Part shown: piece by piece, positions 1 to 5,566 of the stretch
How the letters are laid out: the number at the start of each line of letters is the position of its first letter
How positions within the stretch are numbered: position 1 is the stretch's first letter
Position numbers and translations under genes: made by a program
From: Bacteroidota bacterium
GTDB lineage: Bacteria > Bacteroidota > Bacteroidia > Chitinophagales > Chitinophagaceae
Length of the DNA stretch: 8,876 nt
Direction: 5' to 3'
Assembly: GCA_018267795.1 (NCBI GenBank)
Contig: JAFDXS010000065.1
Span: 1 to 8,876 of the forward strand
The notes under the pieces: generated by a model
What the model saw: only the letters and a program-made list of their open reading frames with translations
Told to the model about the DNA's origin: nothing
The model's database searches: none

Positions 1-525
1 TTTAGAGCCATTATAGATCAATACCGTCTTAATGATGCCGGTATCTGCTACCTGGAGTTTGGTGTGGCACAGGGCAATTCTATTAAATGGTGGCTGAAAA
101 ACTGCACACATCCTGACGCAGTATTTTATGGTTTTGATACATTCGAAGGTTTACCAGAGGCATGGGTCGTTTTTGATAAAGGTGATATGTCTTCATCTAT
201 TCCTGTAGTTAACGACAATAGGGCTGCATTTATAAAAGGTATCTTCCAGGATACATTCAATGATTTTCTGGCGCAGCACGCATCCTCATTTCCGGGAAAA
301 AGATTGGTTATCCATATGGATGCTGACTTGTTTAGTGCAACGCTTTTTGTTTTGAGCCAGCTGTATCCATATCTTAAAAAAGGCGACTTAATTATGTTCG
401 ATGAGTTCAATGTGTACGACCACGAATTCATGGCCTACCGCCTTTTCACAGATTGCTTTTACATGAAGCTAAAACCTATCTCCGCACAAAATAATTTCTA
501 TCACGCAGCTTTTGAGGTTGAATAG
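1..525 (+). CDS. TylF/MycF-like class I SAM-dependent methyltransferase (3' part)
   Basis: The reading frame is open to the first base of the window, so the gene starts outside it and only the last 174 residues are visible. The GTG at 64 is an internal Val codon within the SAM-binding motif, not the start. Visible motifs are a glycine-rich SAM motif I (LEFGVAQGNSIKWW, near residues 18-31 of the fragment), FYGFDTFEGLPEAW after the next strand, and MDADLFSATLFVL followed by YLKKGDLIMFDEF. This order matches the TylF/macrocin O-methyltransferase type, where acidic residues in the later motifs bind a metal ion. Members methylate sugar or small-molecule hydroxyls, often in surface-glycan or natural-product loci, but the acceptor cannot be told here because the upstream context is missing. 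The gene converges with tRNA-Glu across a shared terminator. The fold assignment is fairly sure; the substrate is unknown. Confidence 0.82.
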   Translation, partial: FRAIIDQYRLNDAGICYLEFGVAQGNSIKWWLKNCTHPDAVFYGFDTFEGLPEAWVVFDKGDMSSSIPVVNDNRAAFIKGIFQDTFNDFLAQHASSFPGKRLVIHMDADLFSATLFVLSQLYPYLKKGDLIMFDEFNVYDHEFMAYRLFTDCFYMKLKPISAQNNFYHAAFEVE

Positions 526-559
526 AAACGAAAGAAAGATAGCAACGTAATAAAAAACA

Positions 560-585
560 AAAGCCACTCAAAGAGTGGCTTTTTT
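560..585. terminator. Bidirectional intrinsic terminator between the methyltransferase gene and tRNA-Glu
   Basis: AGCCACTC at 562-569 pairs with GAGTGGCT at 573-580 around a 3-nt AAA loop. A T run (580-585) follows on the plus strand. On the minus strand the hairpin is followed by a TTTTG/TTTTTT tract (complement of 552-561). It can therefore end both the methyltransferase transcript and the tRNA transcript. Confidence 0.85.
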
Positions 586-587
586 CG

Positions 588-659
588 TAGCACGTACGGG
601 AGTCGAACCCGTCATTCCTCCGTGAAAGGGAGGCGTCTTAGCCGATTGACCAACGCGCC
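588..659 (-). tRNA. tRNA-Glu (anticodon TTC)
   Basis: A 72-nt cloverleaf can be folded on the minus strand. The acceptor arm pairs GGCGCGT (659-653) with ACGTGCT (595-589), 7 bp with two G-U wobbles, and the discriminator base is A (588). The anticodon stem CCTCC/GGAGG encloses the loop CTTTCAC, giving anticodon TTC (complement of 624-626). The T arm is ACGGG-TTCGACT-CCCGT, and the variable loop has 4 nt, as in other bacterial tRNA-Glu. CCA is not encoded and must be added after transcription. It has its own promoter upstream and a terminator just downstream, so it appears to be a single-gene unit. Confidence 0.96.
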
Positions 660-676
660 ATTTCCTTTTGGGATTG

Positions 677-707
677 CAAAGATACTATTCGTTTCCGTTC
701 TCCCAAA
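677..707 (-). promoter_or_regulatory. Promoter of tRNA-Glu (Bacteroidota type)
   Basis: Reading the minus strand, TTTG (707-704) is followed after exactly 19 nt by TATCTTTG (684-677), a perfect match to the Bacteroidota -33/-7 consensus (TTTG and TAnnTTTG). A start about 6 nt further would leave a leader of roughly 10 nt before the mature tRNA 5' end at 659. The -33 element sits at the end of a T run downstream of tpiA. Confidence 0.82.
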
Positions 708-726
708 AAAAAATCACATTTTTTTT
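705..726 (-). terminator. Weak A/T-only hairpin and T run downstream of tpiA
   Basis: Just past the tpiA stop codon an A run and a T run (T719-726 and A705-713 on the plus strand) are separated by TCACA. Read on the minus strand this could form an 8-bp A-U stem ending in U residues. It lacks a GC core, so it is at best a weak terminator. Its T run also forms the upstream side of the tRNA-Glu promoter. Confidence 0.3.
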
Positions 727-1492
727 ATGCTTTTATCATCGCATCTATAATGCCCAGAAATTCATCTGCTTTCAGCGATGCGCCGCCTATCAGCCCGCCA
801 TCCACATCTGCGCAGGCAAACAGTTCTGCCGCGTTTGAAGGTTTGCAGCTGCCGCCATATAGTATGCTCATATTGTCAGCTGTATCCTTACCATATTGTG
901 CAGCTATTACAGCACGTATATGTGCATGCATGTCTTGTGCTTGTTGTGCGCTTGCTGTGCGCCCGGTGCCTATAGCCCATATGGGCTCATATGCGATCAC
1001 TATATTTTTCAATTGTGCAGCATCCAGGTGAAAGAGGCCTTCTTTTATTTGTTTTTCTACATACGCATTTTGTGTATCGGCATCACGTACTTCCAGAGGT
1101 TCACCGCAGCAGAAGATTACTTTCAGTCCGTTTGCCAGGCCCTGATCTGTTTTCTTAGCCAGCATCGCATTGTCTTCTTTAAAATATTCTCTGCGTTCAG
1201 AGTGCCCTATGATCACGTATGCTGTACCCACGCTCTTTAGCATGCTTGCAGATATCTCACCGGTATAGGCACCCGCTGTTTCGCTATAGCAGTTTTGCGC
1301 ACCCAGGTATATATGTGCTTTGCCTTGCAGTTGCCCTGCTGTTTGCGCAAGGTGTACAAATGGCGGAGCTATTACTACTTCTTTTTGTTCATTCAGTGTT
1401 GGCATACCTGCTATTATTCCATCTACCAGTTTTTTCCCTTCTTCCAGGTTCAGGTTCATTTTCCAGTTAGCAGCTACAATTTTTTTACGCAT
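725..1492 (-). CDS. tpiA: Triosephosphate isomerase
   Basis: A 255-aa protein of full family length (about 250 aa) that interconverts glyceraldehyde 3-phosphate and dihydroxyacetone phosphate in cytosolic glycolysis and gluconeogenesis. All catalytic landmarks are present: AANWKMN at 7-13 with Asn9 and Lys11, IGHSERR at 95-101 with catalytic His97, AYEPIWAIGTG at 167-177 with catalytic base Glu169 and the flexible phosphate-gripping loop, and the phosphate-binding segments LYGGS (211-215) and DGGLIGGASL (231-240). The start is ATG directly before RKKIVAANWKMN, the usual TIM N-terminus. No Shine-Dalgarno sequence is visible, as is normal for Bacteroidota. It lies 31 nt downstream of the glmU-like gene on the same strand with no terminator between them, so the two are probably co-transcribed. 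Confidence 0.98.
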   Translation of the reverse strand: MRKKIVAANWKMNLNLEEGKKLVDGIIAGMPTLNEQKEVVIAPPFVHLAQTAGQLQGKAHIYLGAQNCYSETAGAYTGEISASMLKSVGTAYVIIGHSERREYFKEDNAMLAKKTDQGLANGLKVIFCCGEPLEVRDADTQNAYVEKQIKEGLFHLDAAQLKNIVIAYEPIWAIGTGRTASAQQAQDMHAHIRAVIAAQYGKDTADNMSILYGGSCKPSNAAELFACADVDGGLIGGASLKADEFLGIIDAMIKA

Positions 1493-1523
1493 ATTCTATT
1501 ATTGATTAATTTTTTTAGTTGAA

Positions 1524-2729
1524 TCAACCTCTTGCAAAAAGGTCTCTCTGTTTCGCAGTGTTTTCAAATATATATTTATACATAGCAATCTCTTCTGCCG
1601 ATAGTTTCTTTCCTCTCCTGGCCATCATTCTCCCTGCCGTTTCCATAGCCCTGTTGAAGTCATAAGTGGTCATGCTATCACTGCCGCCCCAGCAAAAAGA
1701 AGGGATAAACTTCTCGGGAAATCCGCCACCATATATGTTGCAGGATACTCCCGTTACAGTGCCGGTATTAAACATGGTATTGATACCGCATTTACTATGG
1801 TCACCCATCAGCAGGCCGCAGAATGTAAGCCCCGTTTTCACCGACTTATTTTCATGCTCGTCCCATATTTTTATTTCGTCGTAGTTGTTCTTCAGGTTAG
1901 AGCAGTTGGTGTCTGCTCCCAGGTTGCACCATTCACCTATCACTGCATTGCCCAGGTAGCCATCATGTGCTTTGTTGCTGTTGGCAAAGAACACTACGTT
2001 GTTTATTTCGCCGCCTGCTTTGCAGCCGGGCCCCAGTGTAGTAGCACCATATATCTTCGCCCCCATTTTCAGTACTGTATGCTCGCACATGGCAAATGGC
2101 CCGCGTATCAGGCTGCCTTCCAGTACTTCAGCATCTTTGCCTATATATACAGGCCCTGTTGCCGCATTTATTATACAGCCGGCATACACATTAGCTCCTT
2201 CCTCTATAAAGAGTTGTGTTGGGTTGGTCACCGTCACTCCTTCAGGTATAGCCGCGCTTCTGCGGTTTTTCGTCAGCAGCGCAAAGTCGTCACGTATTGC
2301 CCTGTCGTTTTCCGAAAATATATCCCACTTATTATTCAGGCTATGTATTGCACTTGTATATTCTATTGCTGTAAGTTCTTTCGTTTCAGCCTCAAAATTG
2401 TCAAAGCTATAGGTCTTATCCGTCCGCACAGCTATTGTCAATCCATCCTTCACAAGTTTCTGTTTCTGCGGCAGTTGGGCTATGGCTGCTGCAAGCTCAT
2501 AGCTGGCAAATACGCCGCCATTTATATACAGGTTATCATTGCCTGCTAGCTGCGGATATACTGCCTGTAGATATGCTGTCGTCAGGCTGCTGCTTTCTGT
2601 GGTGTTTAGGCAGCGTTCCCAGCGTTCGCGCATGGTAAGTATCCCACAGCGCACATCAGCCACTGGGCGGGTATGTGTAAAGGGGAGAAGGCGGTAGCGC
2701 CTGGCATCGTCAAATAGTATCACCTGCAT
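1524..2729 (-). CDS. GlmU-like sugar nucleotidyltransferase / acyltransferase, Bacteroidota type
   Basis: A 401-aa cytosolic protein. The N-terminal part (about 1-110) starts MQVILFDDARRYRLLPFTHTRP and has VADVRCGI and INGGVFAS. It lacks the classical nucleotidyltransferase signature (LAAGxGxRM...PK) of ordinary GlmU. From about 162 to 335 it carries a left-handed beta-helix of hexapeptide repeats with the spacing of acyltransferases. His255 in NKAHDGYLG, followed by GEWCNLGADTNCSN, aligns by eye with the catalytic-His region of E. coli GlmU (AGHLTYLG...NIGAGT). This is the family annotated in Bacteroidota as an alternative GlmU (putative UDP-GlcNAc diphosphorylase/glucosamine-1-phosphate N-acetyltransferase), supplying UDP-GlcNAc for peptidoglycan and lipopolysaccharide. 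The family call is firm; the exact reaction is inferred. It is followed by tpiA after 31 nt, and its ATG lies one base after the rpmE2 terminator hairpin. Confidence 0.88.
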   Translation of the reverse strand: MQVILFDDARRYRLLPFTHTRPVADVRCGILTMRERWERCLNTTESSSLTTAYLQAVYPQLAGNDNLYINGGVFASYELAAAIAQLPQKQKLVKDGLTIAVRTDKTYSFDNFEAETKELTAIEYTSAIHSLNNKWDIFSENDRAIRDDFALLTKNRRSAAIPEGVTVTNPTQLFIEEGANVYAGCIINAATGPVYIGKDAEVLEGSLIRGPFAMCEHTVLKMGAKIYGATTLGPGCKAGGEINNVVFFANSNKAHDGYLGNAVIGEWCNLGADTNCSNLKNNYDEIKIWDEHENKSVKTGLTFCGLLMGDHSKCGINTMFNTGTVTGVSCNIYGGGFPEKFIPSFCWGGSDSMTTYDFNRAMETAGRMMARRGKKLSAEEIAMYKYIFENTAKQRDLFARG

Positions 2730-2730
2730 A

Positions 2731-2767
2731 CATGAAAAAATCCCGCCAAAAGTCGGGATTTTTCATG
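2731..2767 (-). terminator. Intrinsic terminator of rpmE2
   Basis: The segments 2731-2745 and 2754-2767 are complementary over 14 bp with one bulged A (core CGGGA/TCCCG), around an 8-nt loop. The minus-strand copy ends in TTTTTT. It lies 34 bp downstream of the rpmE2 stop codon and ends one base before the ATG of the glmU-like gene, which is unusually tight. Confidence 0.82.
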
Positions 2768-2777
2768 CTTATTGCAA
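2747..2777 (-). promoter_or_regulatory. Possible promoter of the glmU-like gene, inside the rpmE2 terminator
   Basis: On the minus strand TTGC (2777-2774) is followed after 19 nt by GACTTTTG (2754-2747), which matches the TAnnTTTG -7 consensus except for the first base. The spacing is the same as in the two clear promoters in this window. The -7 element occupies the terminator loop, so transcription would start near 2741, leaving a leader of about 12 nt. The match is imperfect and the -33 is minimal, so this is a hypothesis. Confidence 0.4.
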
Positions 2778-2801
2778 GTAATATTAATAGAAATAGACGA
2801 A

Positions 2802-3053
2802 TTAGCTCTTTTTAGCGTAACGTTTGTTGAATTTGTCGATACGGCCTGCAGTATCTACGAACATTGCCTTACCTGTGTAGAAAGGGTGAGACATGTGCGA
2901 AATTTCCACCTTTACAAGAGGATATTCGTTACCATCTTCCCATACTATTGTTTCCTTTGTAGGGGCTGTAGAACGTGTTAAGAAGCTATAATCGTTCGAC
3001 ATATCTTTGAATACTACTAAACGGTAGCCTTCCGGATGAATATTTTTTTTCAT
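2802..3053 (-). CDS. rpmE2: 50S ribosomal protein L31, type B
   Basis: An 83-aa protein of the large ribosomal subunit, sitting near the central protuberance and bridging the subunits. MKKNIHPEGYRLVVFKDMS at the N-terminus, the central VEISHMSHPFYTG (about 51-63) and the C-terminal GRIDKFNKRY (70-79) are hallmarks of type B L31. It has no cysteines, so the zinc-binding CxxC of type A L31 is absent, as expected for the zinc-independent form. The length is normal. The start is the ATG directly before KKNIHPEGY. The gene has its own strong promoter, a leader of about 43 nt with a small hairpin, and its own terminator, so it is probably a single-gene transcript. Regulation by a dyad around the -33 element is possible. 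Confidence 0.97.
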   Translation of the reverse strand: MKKNIHPEGYRLVVFKDMSNDYSFLTRSTAPTKETIVWEDGNEYPLVKVEISHMSHPFYTGKAMFVDTAGRIDKFNKRYAKKS

Positions 3054-3069
3054 TGTATCGTTTTTTGTA

Positions 3070-3087
3070 GCATGGATTTGGCCATGC
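3070..3087 (-). promoter_or_regulatory. Small hairpin in the rpmE2 leader
   Basis: GCATGG (3070-3075) and CCATGC (3082-3087) form a perfect 6-bp inverted repeat with a 6-nt loop. It lies within the predicted leader of about 43 nt, ending 16 nt before the ATG and followed by an A-rich stretch. It could be an L31 autoregulation site, as ribosomal-protein leaders are known for L31 in other phyla, but nothing beyond the dyad itself supports that. Confidence 0.4.
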
Positions 3088-3102
3088 GGATAAATAAGGG
3101 TG

Positions 3103-3134
3103 CAAAAGTAATGATTTTCTAAGATTTGACAAAA
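3103..3134 (-). promoter_or_regulatory. Promoter of rpmE2 (Bacteroidota type)
   Basis: On the minus strand TTTTG (3134-3130) is followed after exactly 19 nt by TACTTTTG (3110-3103), a perfect TAnnTTTG -7 element. The expected transcription start is near 3097, about 43 nt before the ATG. The good consensus match suits a highly expressed ribosomal-protein gene. Confidence 0.85.
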
Positions 3135-3156
3135 AGTTTTAAGTTTTAAGTCAAAT
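3124..3156. repeat. 7-bp dyad with internal direct repeats over the rpmE2 -33 region
   Basis: ATTTGAC (3124-3130) and GTCAAAT (3150-3156) are perfect inverted copies separated by 19 nt. Between them is a tandem AGTTTTA repeat (3135-3148). The right-hand base of the first arm is the G of the rpmE2 -33 TTTTG element. It could be an operator, or a weak terminator of the upstream tlpA-like gene, although it has no clear U tract. Confidence 0.35.
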
Positions 3157-3168
3157 TATTATCTTTTA

Positions 3169-3690
3169 TTATAGAACAAGTTTCTTAATGTCTTCATCTG
3201 CTTGTTCTATGCTGGTATATTTACCTATCACCTTACCATCAGGCCCTACCAGGAAAGATTGAGGTATAAATTGTACACCATATATCACTGCCGCTTTCGA
3301 TTGCCATCCGCCCAGGTCGCTCATATGGTATGGCCATGTCAGGCTATCAGTTTCTATAGCTTTCAGCCATGGGTCTTTCTTTTGGTCCAGCGATACGCTC
3401 ACCACCGTAAAGCCTTTCTTTGCGCCTTTAAACTTCTTGTCTTTATACTCTTTATAGGCATTTACCAGTGCCGGGCTCGATCTGCGGCAAGGACCACACC
3501 ATGATGCCCAGAAATCCAGTAGCACCACCCGTCCCTTATATATTTCCGACAGTTTTAGCTGTTTGCCGTTAGGCGAGGGGAACGCCAGTTCAGGTGCTTT
3601 TTGTCCCACATTTATTGTTGTGTTTTCATATTGGGCATGTGCGGCAGATACGCTCAATGCCAGTAATAAGGTTGCAAATATTTTTTTCAT
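3169..3690 (-). CDS. Exported TlpA-family thioredoxin-like disulfide oxidoreductase
   Basis: A 173-aa protein with a clear N-terminal signal peptide (KK, a hydrophobic stretch at 4-16, then a likely cut after A19 in AHA-QY), so it acts in the periplasm. The mature part is a single thioredoxin-fold AhpC-TSA/TlpA domain. It has the entry GQKAPELAFPSPNGK (29-43), the active site FWASWCGPCRRSSP at 60-73 with redox cysteines 65 and 68, and the cis-proline loop GVQFIPQSFLVGPDGKVIG with Pro143. Family members reduce or rearrange disulfides in exported proteins or in cytochrome c maturation; the partner here is unknown. There is no long N-terminal extension of the kind seen in many Bacteroidota TlpA proteins. 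It lies 52 nt downstream of the PhnP-like gene on the same strand and may be read from the same transcript. Confidence 0.92.
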   Translation of the reverse strand: MKKIFATLLLALSVSAAHAQYENTTINVGQKAPELAFPSPNGKQLKLSEIYKGRVVLLDFWASWCGPCRRSSPALVNAYKEYKDKKFKGAKKGFTVVSVSLDQKKDPWLKAIETDSLTWPYHMSDLGGWQSKAAVIYGVQFIPQSFLVGPDGKVIGKYTSIEQADEDIKKLVL

Positions 3691-3742
3691 TTTCCTATAT
3701 GTTGTATTGTAAATTAACTAAGAAATCGCTTGATTATCAAAT

Positions 3743-4507
3743 TTATAGCTCCAGCATCAGCCCATCATACGCCAGGTGTATGCCCTTAGGCAGTTCTTTG
3801 CTTACTTCATTATGCAGCCCCAACTGGTGACTTATATGGGTAAAATAAGTATCGGGTACATCTACCAATTCAGCTATTTCAGTAGCCTCGGCCAGTGTAT
3901 AGTGGGAGATATGTTCTTCCCTGCGCAGTGCATTCAGCACAAAAGCTTTAGAGCCTTTTATCATGTTCAGCTCCTTGGGTGCTATGTAGTTAGCGTCGGT
4001 TATATAAGTAAAATCATTTATCCTGAAGCCCAGCACTTCCATATGGTAGTGCATTACCCTTATAGGCAGTATTTCCAGCCCGTTTATCTTAAATGGTGCA
4101 TCGGGGTGTATCGTATTCAGGTTTATTTGCGGTATACCGGGGTAGTTTTTAGCATTAAATACATATTCGAACTCCCTGCGTAGCGCATCCTGGGTATGGT
4201 TCGTTGCATACACATCCATTGCCTTCTGCTGAAAGTAGTTGTATGCTCGTACATCATCCAGTCCGGCTATATGGTCTTTATGGCTATGGGTAAAGAGTAT
4301 TGCATCCAGCTTGCGCACATTAGCCCGCAACATCTGGTAGCGAAAATCAGGTCCCGTATCTATTACTATGCTTGCTTCCGGAGTTTCTACCCATACTGAT
4401 GTGCGTAGCCTCTTATCCTTTTTATTGGCAGATGTGCACACTTCGCAATCGCAGCCTATTACGGGTACGCCTTGGGATGTGCCGGTTCCTAAGAAAGTTA
4501 TCTTCAC
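3743..4507 (-). CDS. PhnP-like metallo-beta-lactamase-fold hydrolase
   Basis: A 254-aa cytosolic enzyme, the same length as E. coli PhnP (about 252 aa). It opens MKITFLGTGTSQGVPVIGC. The metal-binding signature THSHKDHIAGLDD gives His74, His76, Asp78 and His79. Further ligand candidates are His153/His155 in VMHYHMEVLGF, Asp171 in YITDAN and His224 in THISHQLG. GCDCEVC at 18-24 supplies the CxCxxC cysteines that hold an extra structural zinc in PhnP-type proteins. PhnP cleaves cyclic phosphodiesters such as phosphoribosyl 1,2-cyclic phosphate, but no phosphonate genes lie nearby, so the true substrate may be another phosphodiester. The start is GTG, 2 bases after the TAG of the preceding gene, which suggests translational coupling. 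It fits the MKITFLGTG family start exactly. Confidence 0.9.
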   Translation of the reverse strand: MKITFLGTGTSQGVPVIGCDCEVCTSANKKDKRLRTSVWVETPEASIVIDTGPDFRYQMLRANVRKLDAILFTHSHKDHIAGLDDVRAYNYFQQKAMDVYATNHTQDALRREFEYVFNAKNYPGIPQINLNTIHPDAPFKINGLEILPIRVMHYHMEVLGFRINDFTYITDANYIAPKELNMIKGSKAFVLNALRREEHISHYTLAEATEIAELVDVPDTYFTHISHQLGLHNEVSKELPKGIHLAYDGLMLEL

Positions 4508-4509
4508 GC

Positions 4510-4818
4510 CTATAAGTCCATTTCAGTTTGTGTAGATGCATCATTGCCCGGTGCAGATGTCTCTTTCATTTGTTTGTACCATTTCTGCATTTCACCGCTT
4601 AGTTCTTCCTCGTTTACGTCTATGGTAGGCAGTATTTCCATCAGGGCATTGATCCTGCCCTCTGTACTGAAGAATTTATTGATTACAACCACTCTTTTAT
4701 CTTCCAGTATACAGTAGCCGGAGTTGAAGTTGCCACGCTCATAGCGTATTATGTAGCGCGCCTCTTCGAAGAGTTGTTCCAGTTTTTTCAGCGTGTTTGC
4801 TGTATATTTGAAGCTCAT
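4510..4818 (-). CDS. Conserved hypothetical protein of 102 aa, coupled to the PhnP-like gene
   Basis: I recognise this as a protein type found in Bacteroidota but know of no function. It starts MSFKYTANTLKKLEQLFEE, a probable helix. The most conserved-looking block is YIIRYERGNFNSGYCILEDK (22-41), then VVVINKFFSTEGRINALMEIL (43-63), and the tail is acidic and polar. There is no signal peptide and no membrane segment, so it is cytosolic. The ATG at 4818 is preferred over an in-frame TTG at 4824, which would only add two residues. Its stop codon is 2 bases before the GTG of the hydrolase gene, so the two are almost certainly co-translated, and the protein may work with that enzyme. It diverges from a PorT-family gene across 18 bp. 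Confidence 0.85.
   Translation of the reverse strand: MSFKYTANTLKKLEQLFEEARYIIRYERGNFNSGYCILEDKRVVVINKFFSTEGRINALMEILPTIDVNEEELSGEMQKWYKQMKETSAPGNDASTQTEMDL
4803..4810 (+). promoter_or_regulatory. -7 promoter element of the first PorT-family gene
   Basis: TATATTTG is a perfect match to TAnnTTTG and lies 27-34 bp before the ATG at 4837, giving a leader of about 20 nt. No convincing -33 TTG is found at the usual distance (the nearest, at 4774-4776, is 26 nt away). The element lies inside the 5' end of the divergent 102-aa gene. Confidence 0.5.
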
Positions 4819-4836
4819 TTGCAATTTCCGGTTTCG

Positions 4837-5511
4837 ATGGCTAAAATTAGAAAATTCGCGCTATTTATAGTGATTATGATTGTGTCAGGTGGATTTTTTA
4901 ACAGGTTAAATGCCCAAAGTAACTATTACGTCGAGGAGCAGCGCGTGTTTTATGGTGGTCTGGTAGCAGGCACCAATTTTACCCAGGTAGATGGTGATTA
5001 TTTTGCAGGTTATCATAAGGTAGGCATTAATGTAGGTGGCATTGTCTATGCCCAACTCGCTGAGCACGTAGCGGCCAGCCTCGAAATTTTGTATTCACAA
5101 AAGGGCAGCAAGGCAGATGTAGCCCGTGGTACCCTGGTAAACGGCCAACCGGTTCTCATTACAAAATATAATATAAATATCAACTATGCCGAAGTCCCGG
5201 TAATGATCAATTATTTCGACAAGCGCAAAAGTCATTTCGGCATCGGGATTTCCTATTCACAATTAGTAAGTGGTACGGAGAACCTTAGTACTACTCCCGT
5301 TGTGCCTATTGATCTCACCAAATATCCTTTCAAGAAAAGCGCTTTAGATTTTATTGCCGGTGTGCAGCTTCACTTATGGGAAGGGCTTTTTCTCAATCTT
5401 CGTTTTCAGTACGGTATTATACCCCTACGCACAAACATCCCTCCTGATTTCTCCCGCGCTACGCAATACAATAATATGTTTGCACTGCGCCTGATGTACT
5501 TGTTTAAATAA
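4837..5511 (+). CDS. PorT-family outer-membrane beta-barrel protein (copy 1)
   Basis: A 224-aa protein with a signal peptide (K/R-rich start, a hydrophobic stretch at about 8-20, cut after A26 in LNA-QS). The mature part shows alternating strands of a small outer-membrane barrel of the PorT/OMP_b-brl_2 type. It has FYGGLVAGTNFTQVDGD at 38-54, GYHKVGINVGG (58-68), SLEILYSQKGS (81-91), NYAEVPVMINYF (116-127) and a final strand ending ALRLMYLFK. Such proteins sit in the outer membrane; some take part in type IX secretion, but most are of unknown role. The start is the ATG at 4837, where the signal peptide begins; the frame is open further upstream but that overlaps the divergent gene. It converges with the amine oxidase gene. 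It is a clear paralogue of the gene at 6989. Confidence 0.88.
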   Translation: MAKIRKFALFIVIMIVSGGFFNRLNAQSNYYVEEQRVFYGGLVAGTNFTQVDGDYFAGYHKVGINVGGIVYAQLAEHVAASLEILYSQKGSKADVARGTLVNGQPVLITKYNININYAEVPVMINYFDKRKSHFGIGISYSQLVSGTENLSTTPVVPIDLTKYPFKKSALDFIAGVQLHLWEGLFLNLRFQYGIIPLRTNIPPDFSRATQYNNMFALRLMYLFK

Positions 5512-5542
5512 TGTTTTGTTGATGCTTCTTTTTAAAACTTCC

Positions 5543-5566
5543 GGATTTATTGGTTGCCAATAATCC
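5543..5566. terminator. Possible shared terminator hairpin between convergent genes
   Basis: GGATTTATTGG (5543-5553) pairs with CCAATAATCC (5557-5566) over 10 bp with one bulged T and a TTG loop. It sits in the 54-bp gap between the convergent PorT-family and amine oxidase genes and touches the latter's stop codon. Neither side has a strong T tract, so termination is plausible but not certain. Confidence 0.4.

Noticed and set aside
64..66. GTG as the start of the first methyltransferase
   Set aside because: It falls in the middle of the SAM-binding motif LEFGVAQG, and the frame is open upstream to the window edge, so the gene is truncated by the window rather than starting here.
1797..2549. 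A 250-codon open frame on the plus strand opposite the glmU-like gene
   Set aside because: It lies wholly antisense to a gene with clear family motifs. Its translation is rich in Cys, Tyr and His with no recognisable domain, as expected for a shadow frame.
3738..3742. A separate promoter for the tlpA-like gene in the 52-nt gap
   Set aside because: TTTG near 3738-3741 with TAATTTAC about 21 nt downstream is only a partial match to the -7 consensus (last two bases wrong), too weak to list.
4819..4824. TTG start at 4824 for the 102-aa gene
   Set aside because: An ATG two codons later is the more usual start codon and gives MSFKYTANTL, the form I would expect for this family.
4774..4836. Longer N-terminus for the first PorT-family protein
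   Set aside because: The extra 21 residues would precede a complete signal peptide and overlap the divergent gene. The signal peptide begins naturally at the ATG at 4837.
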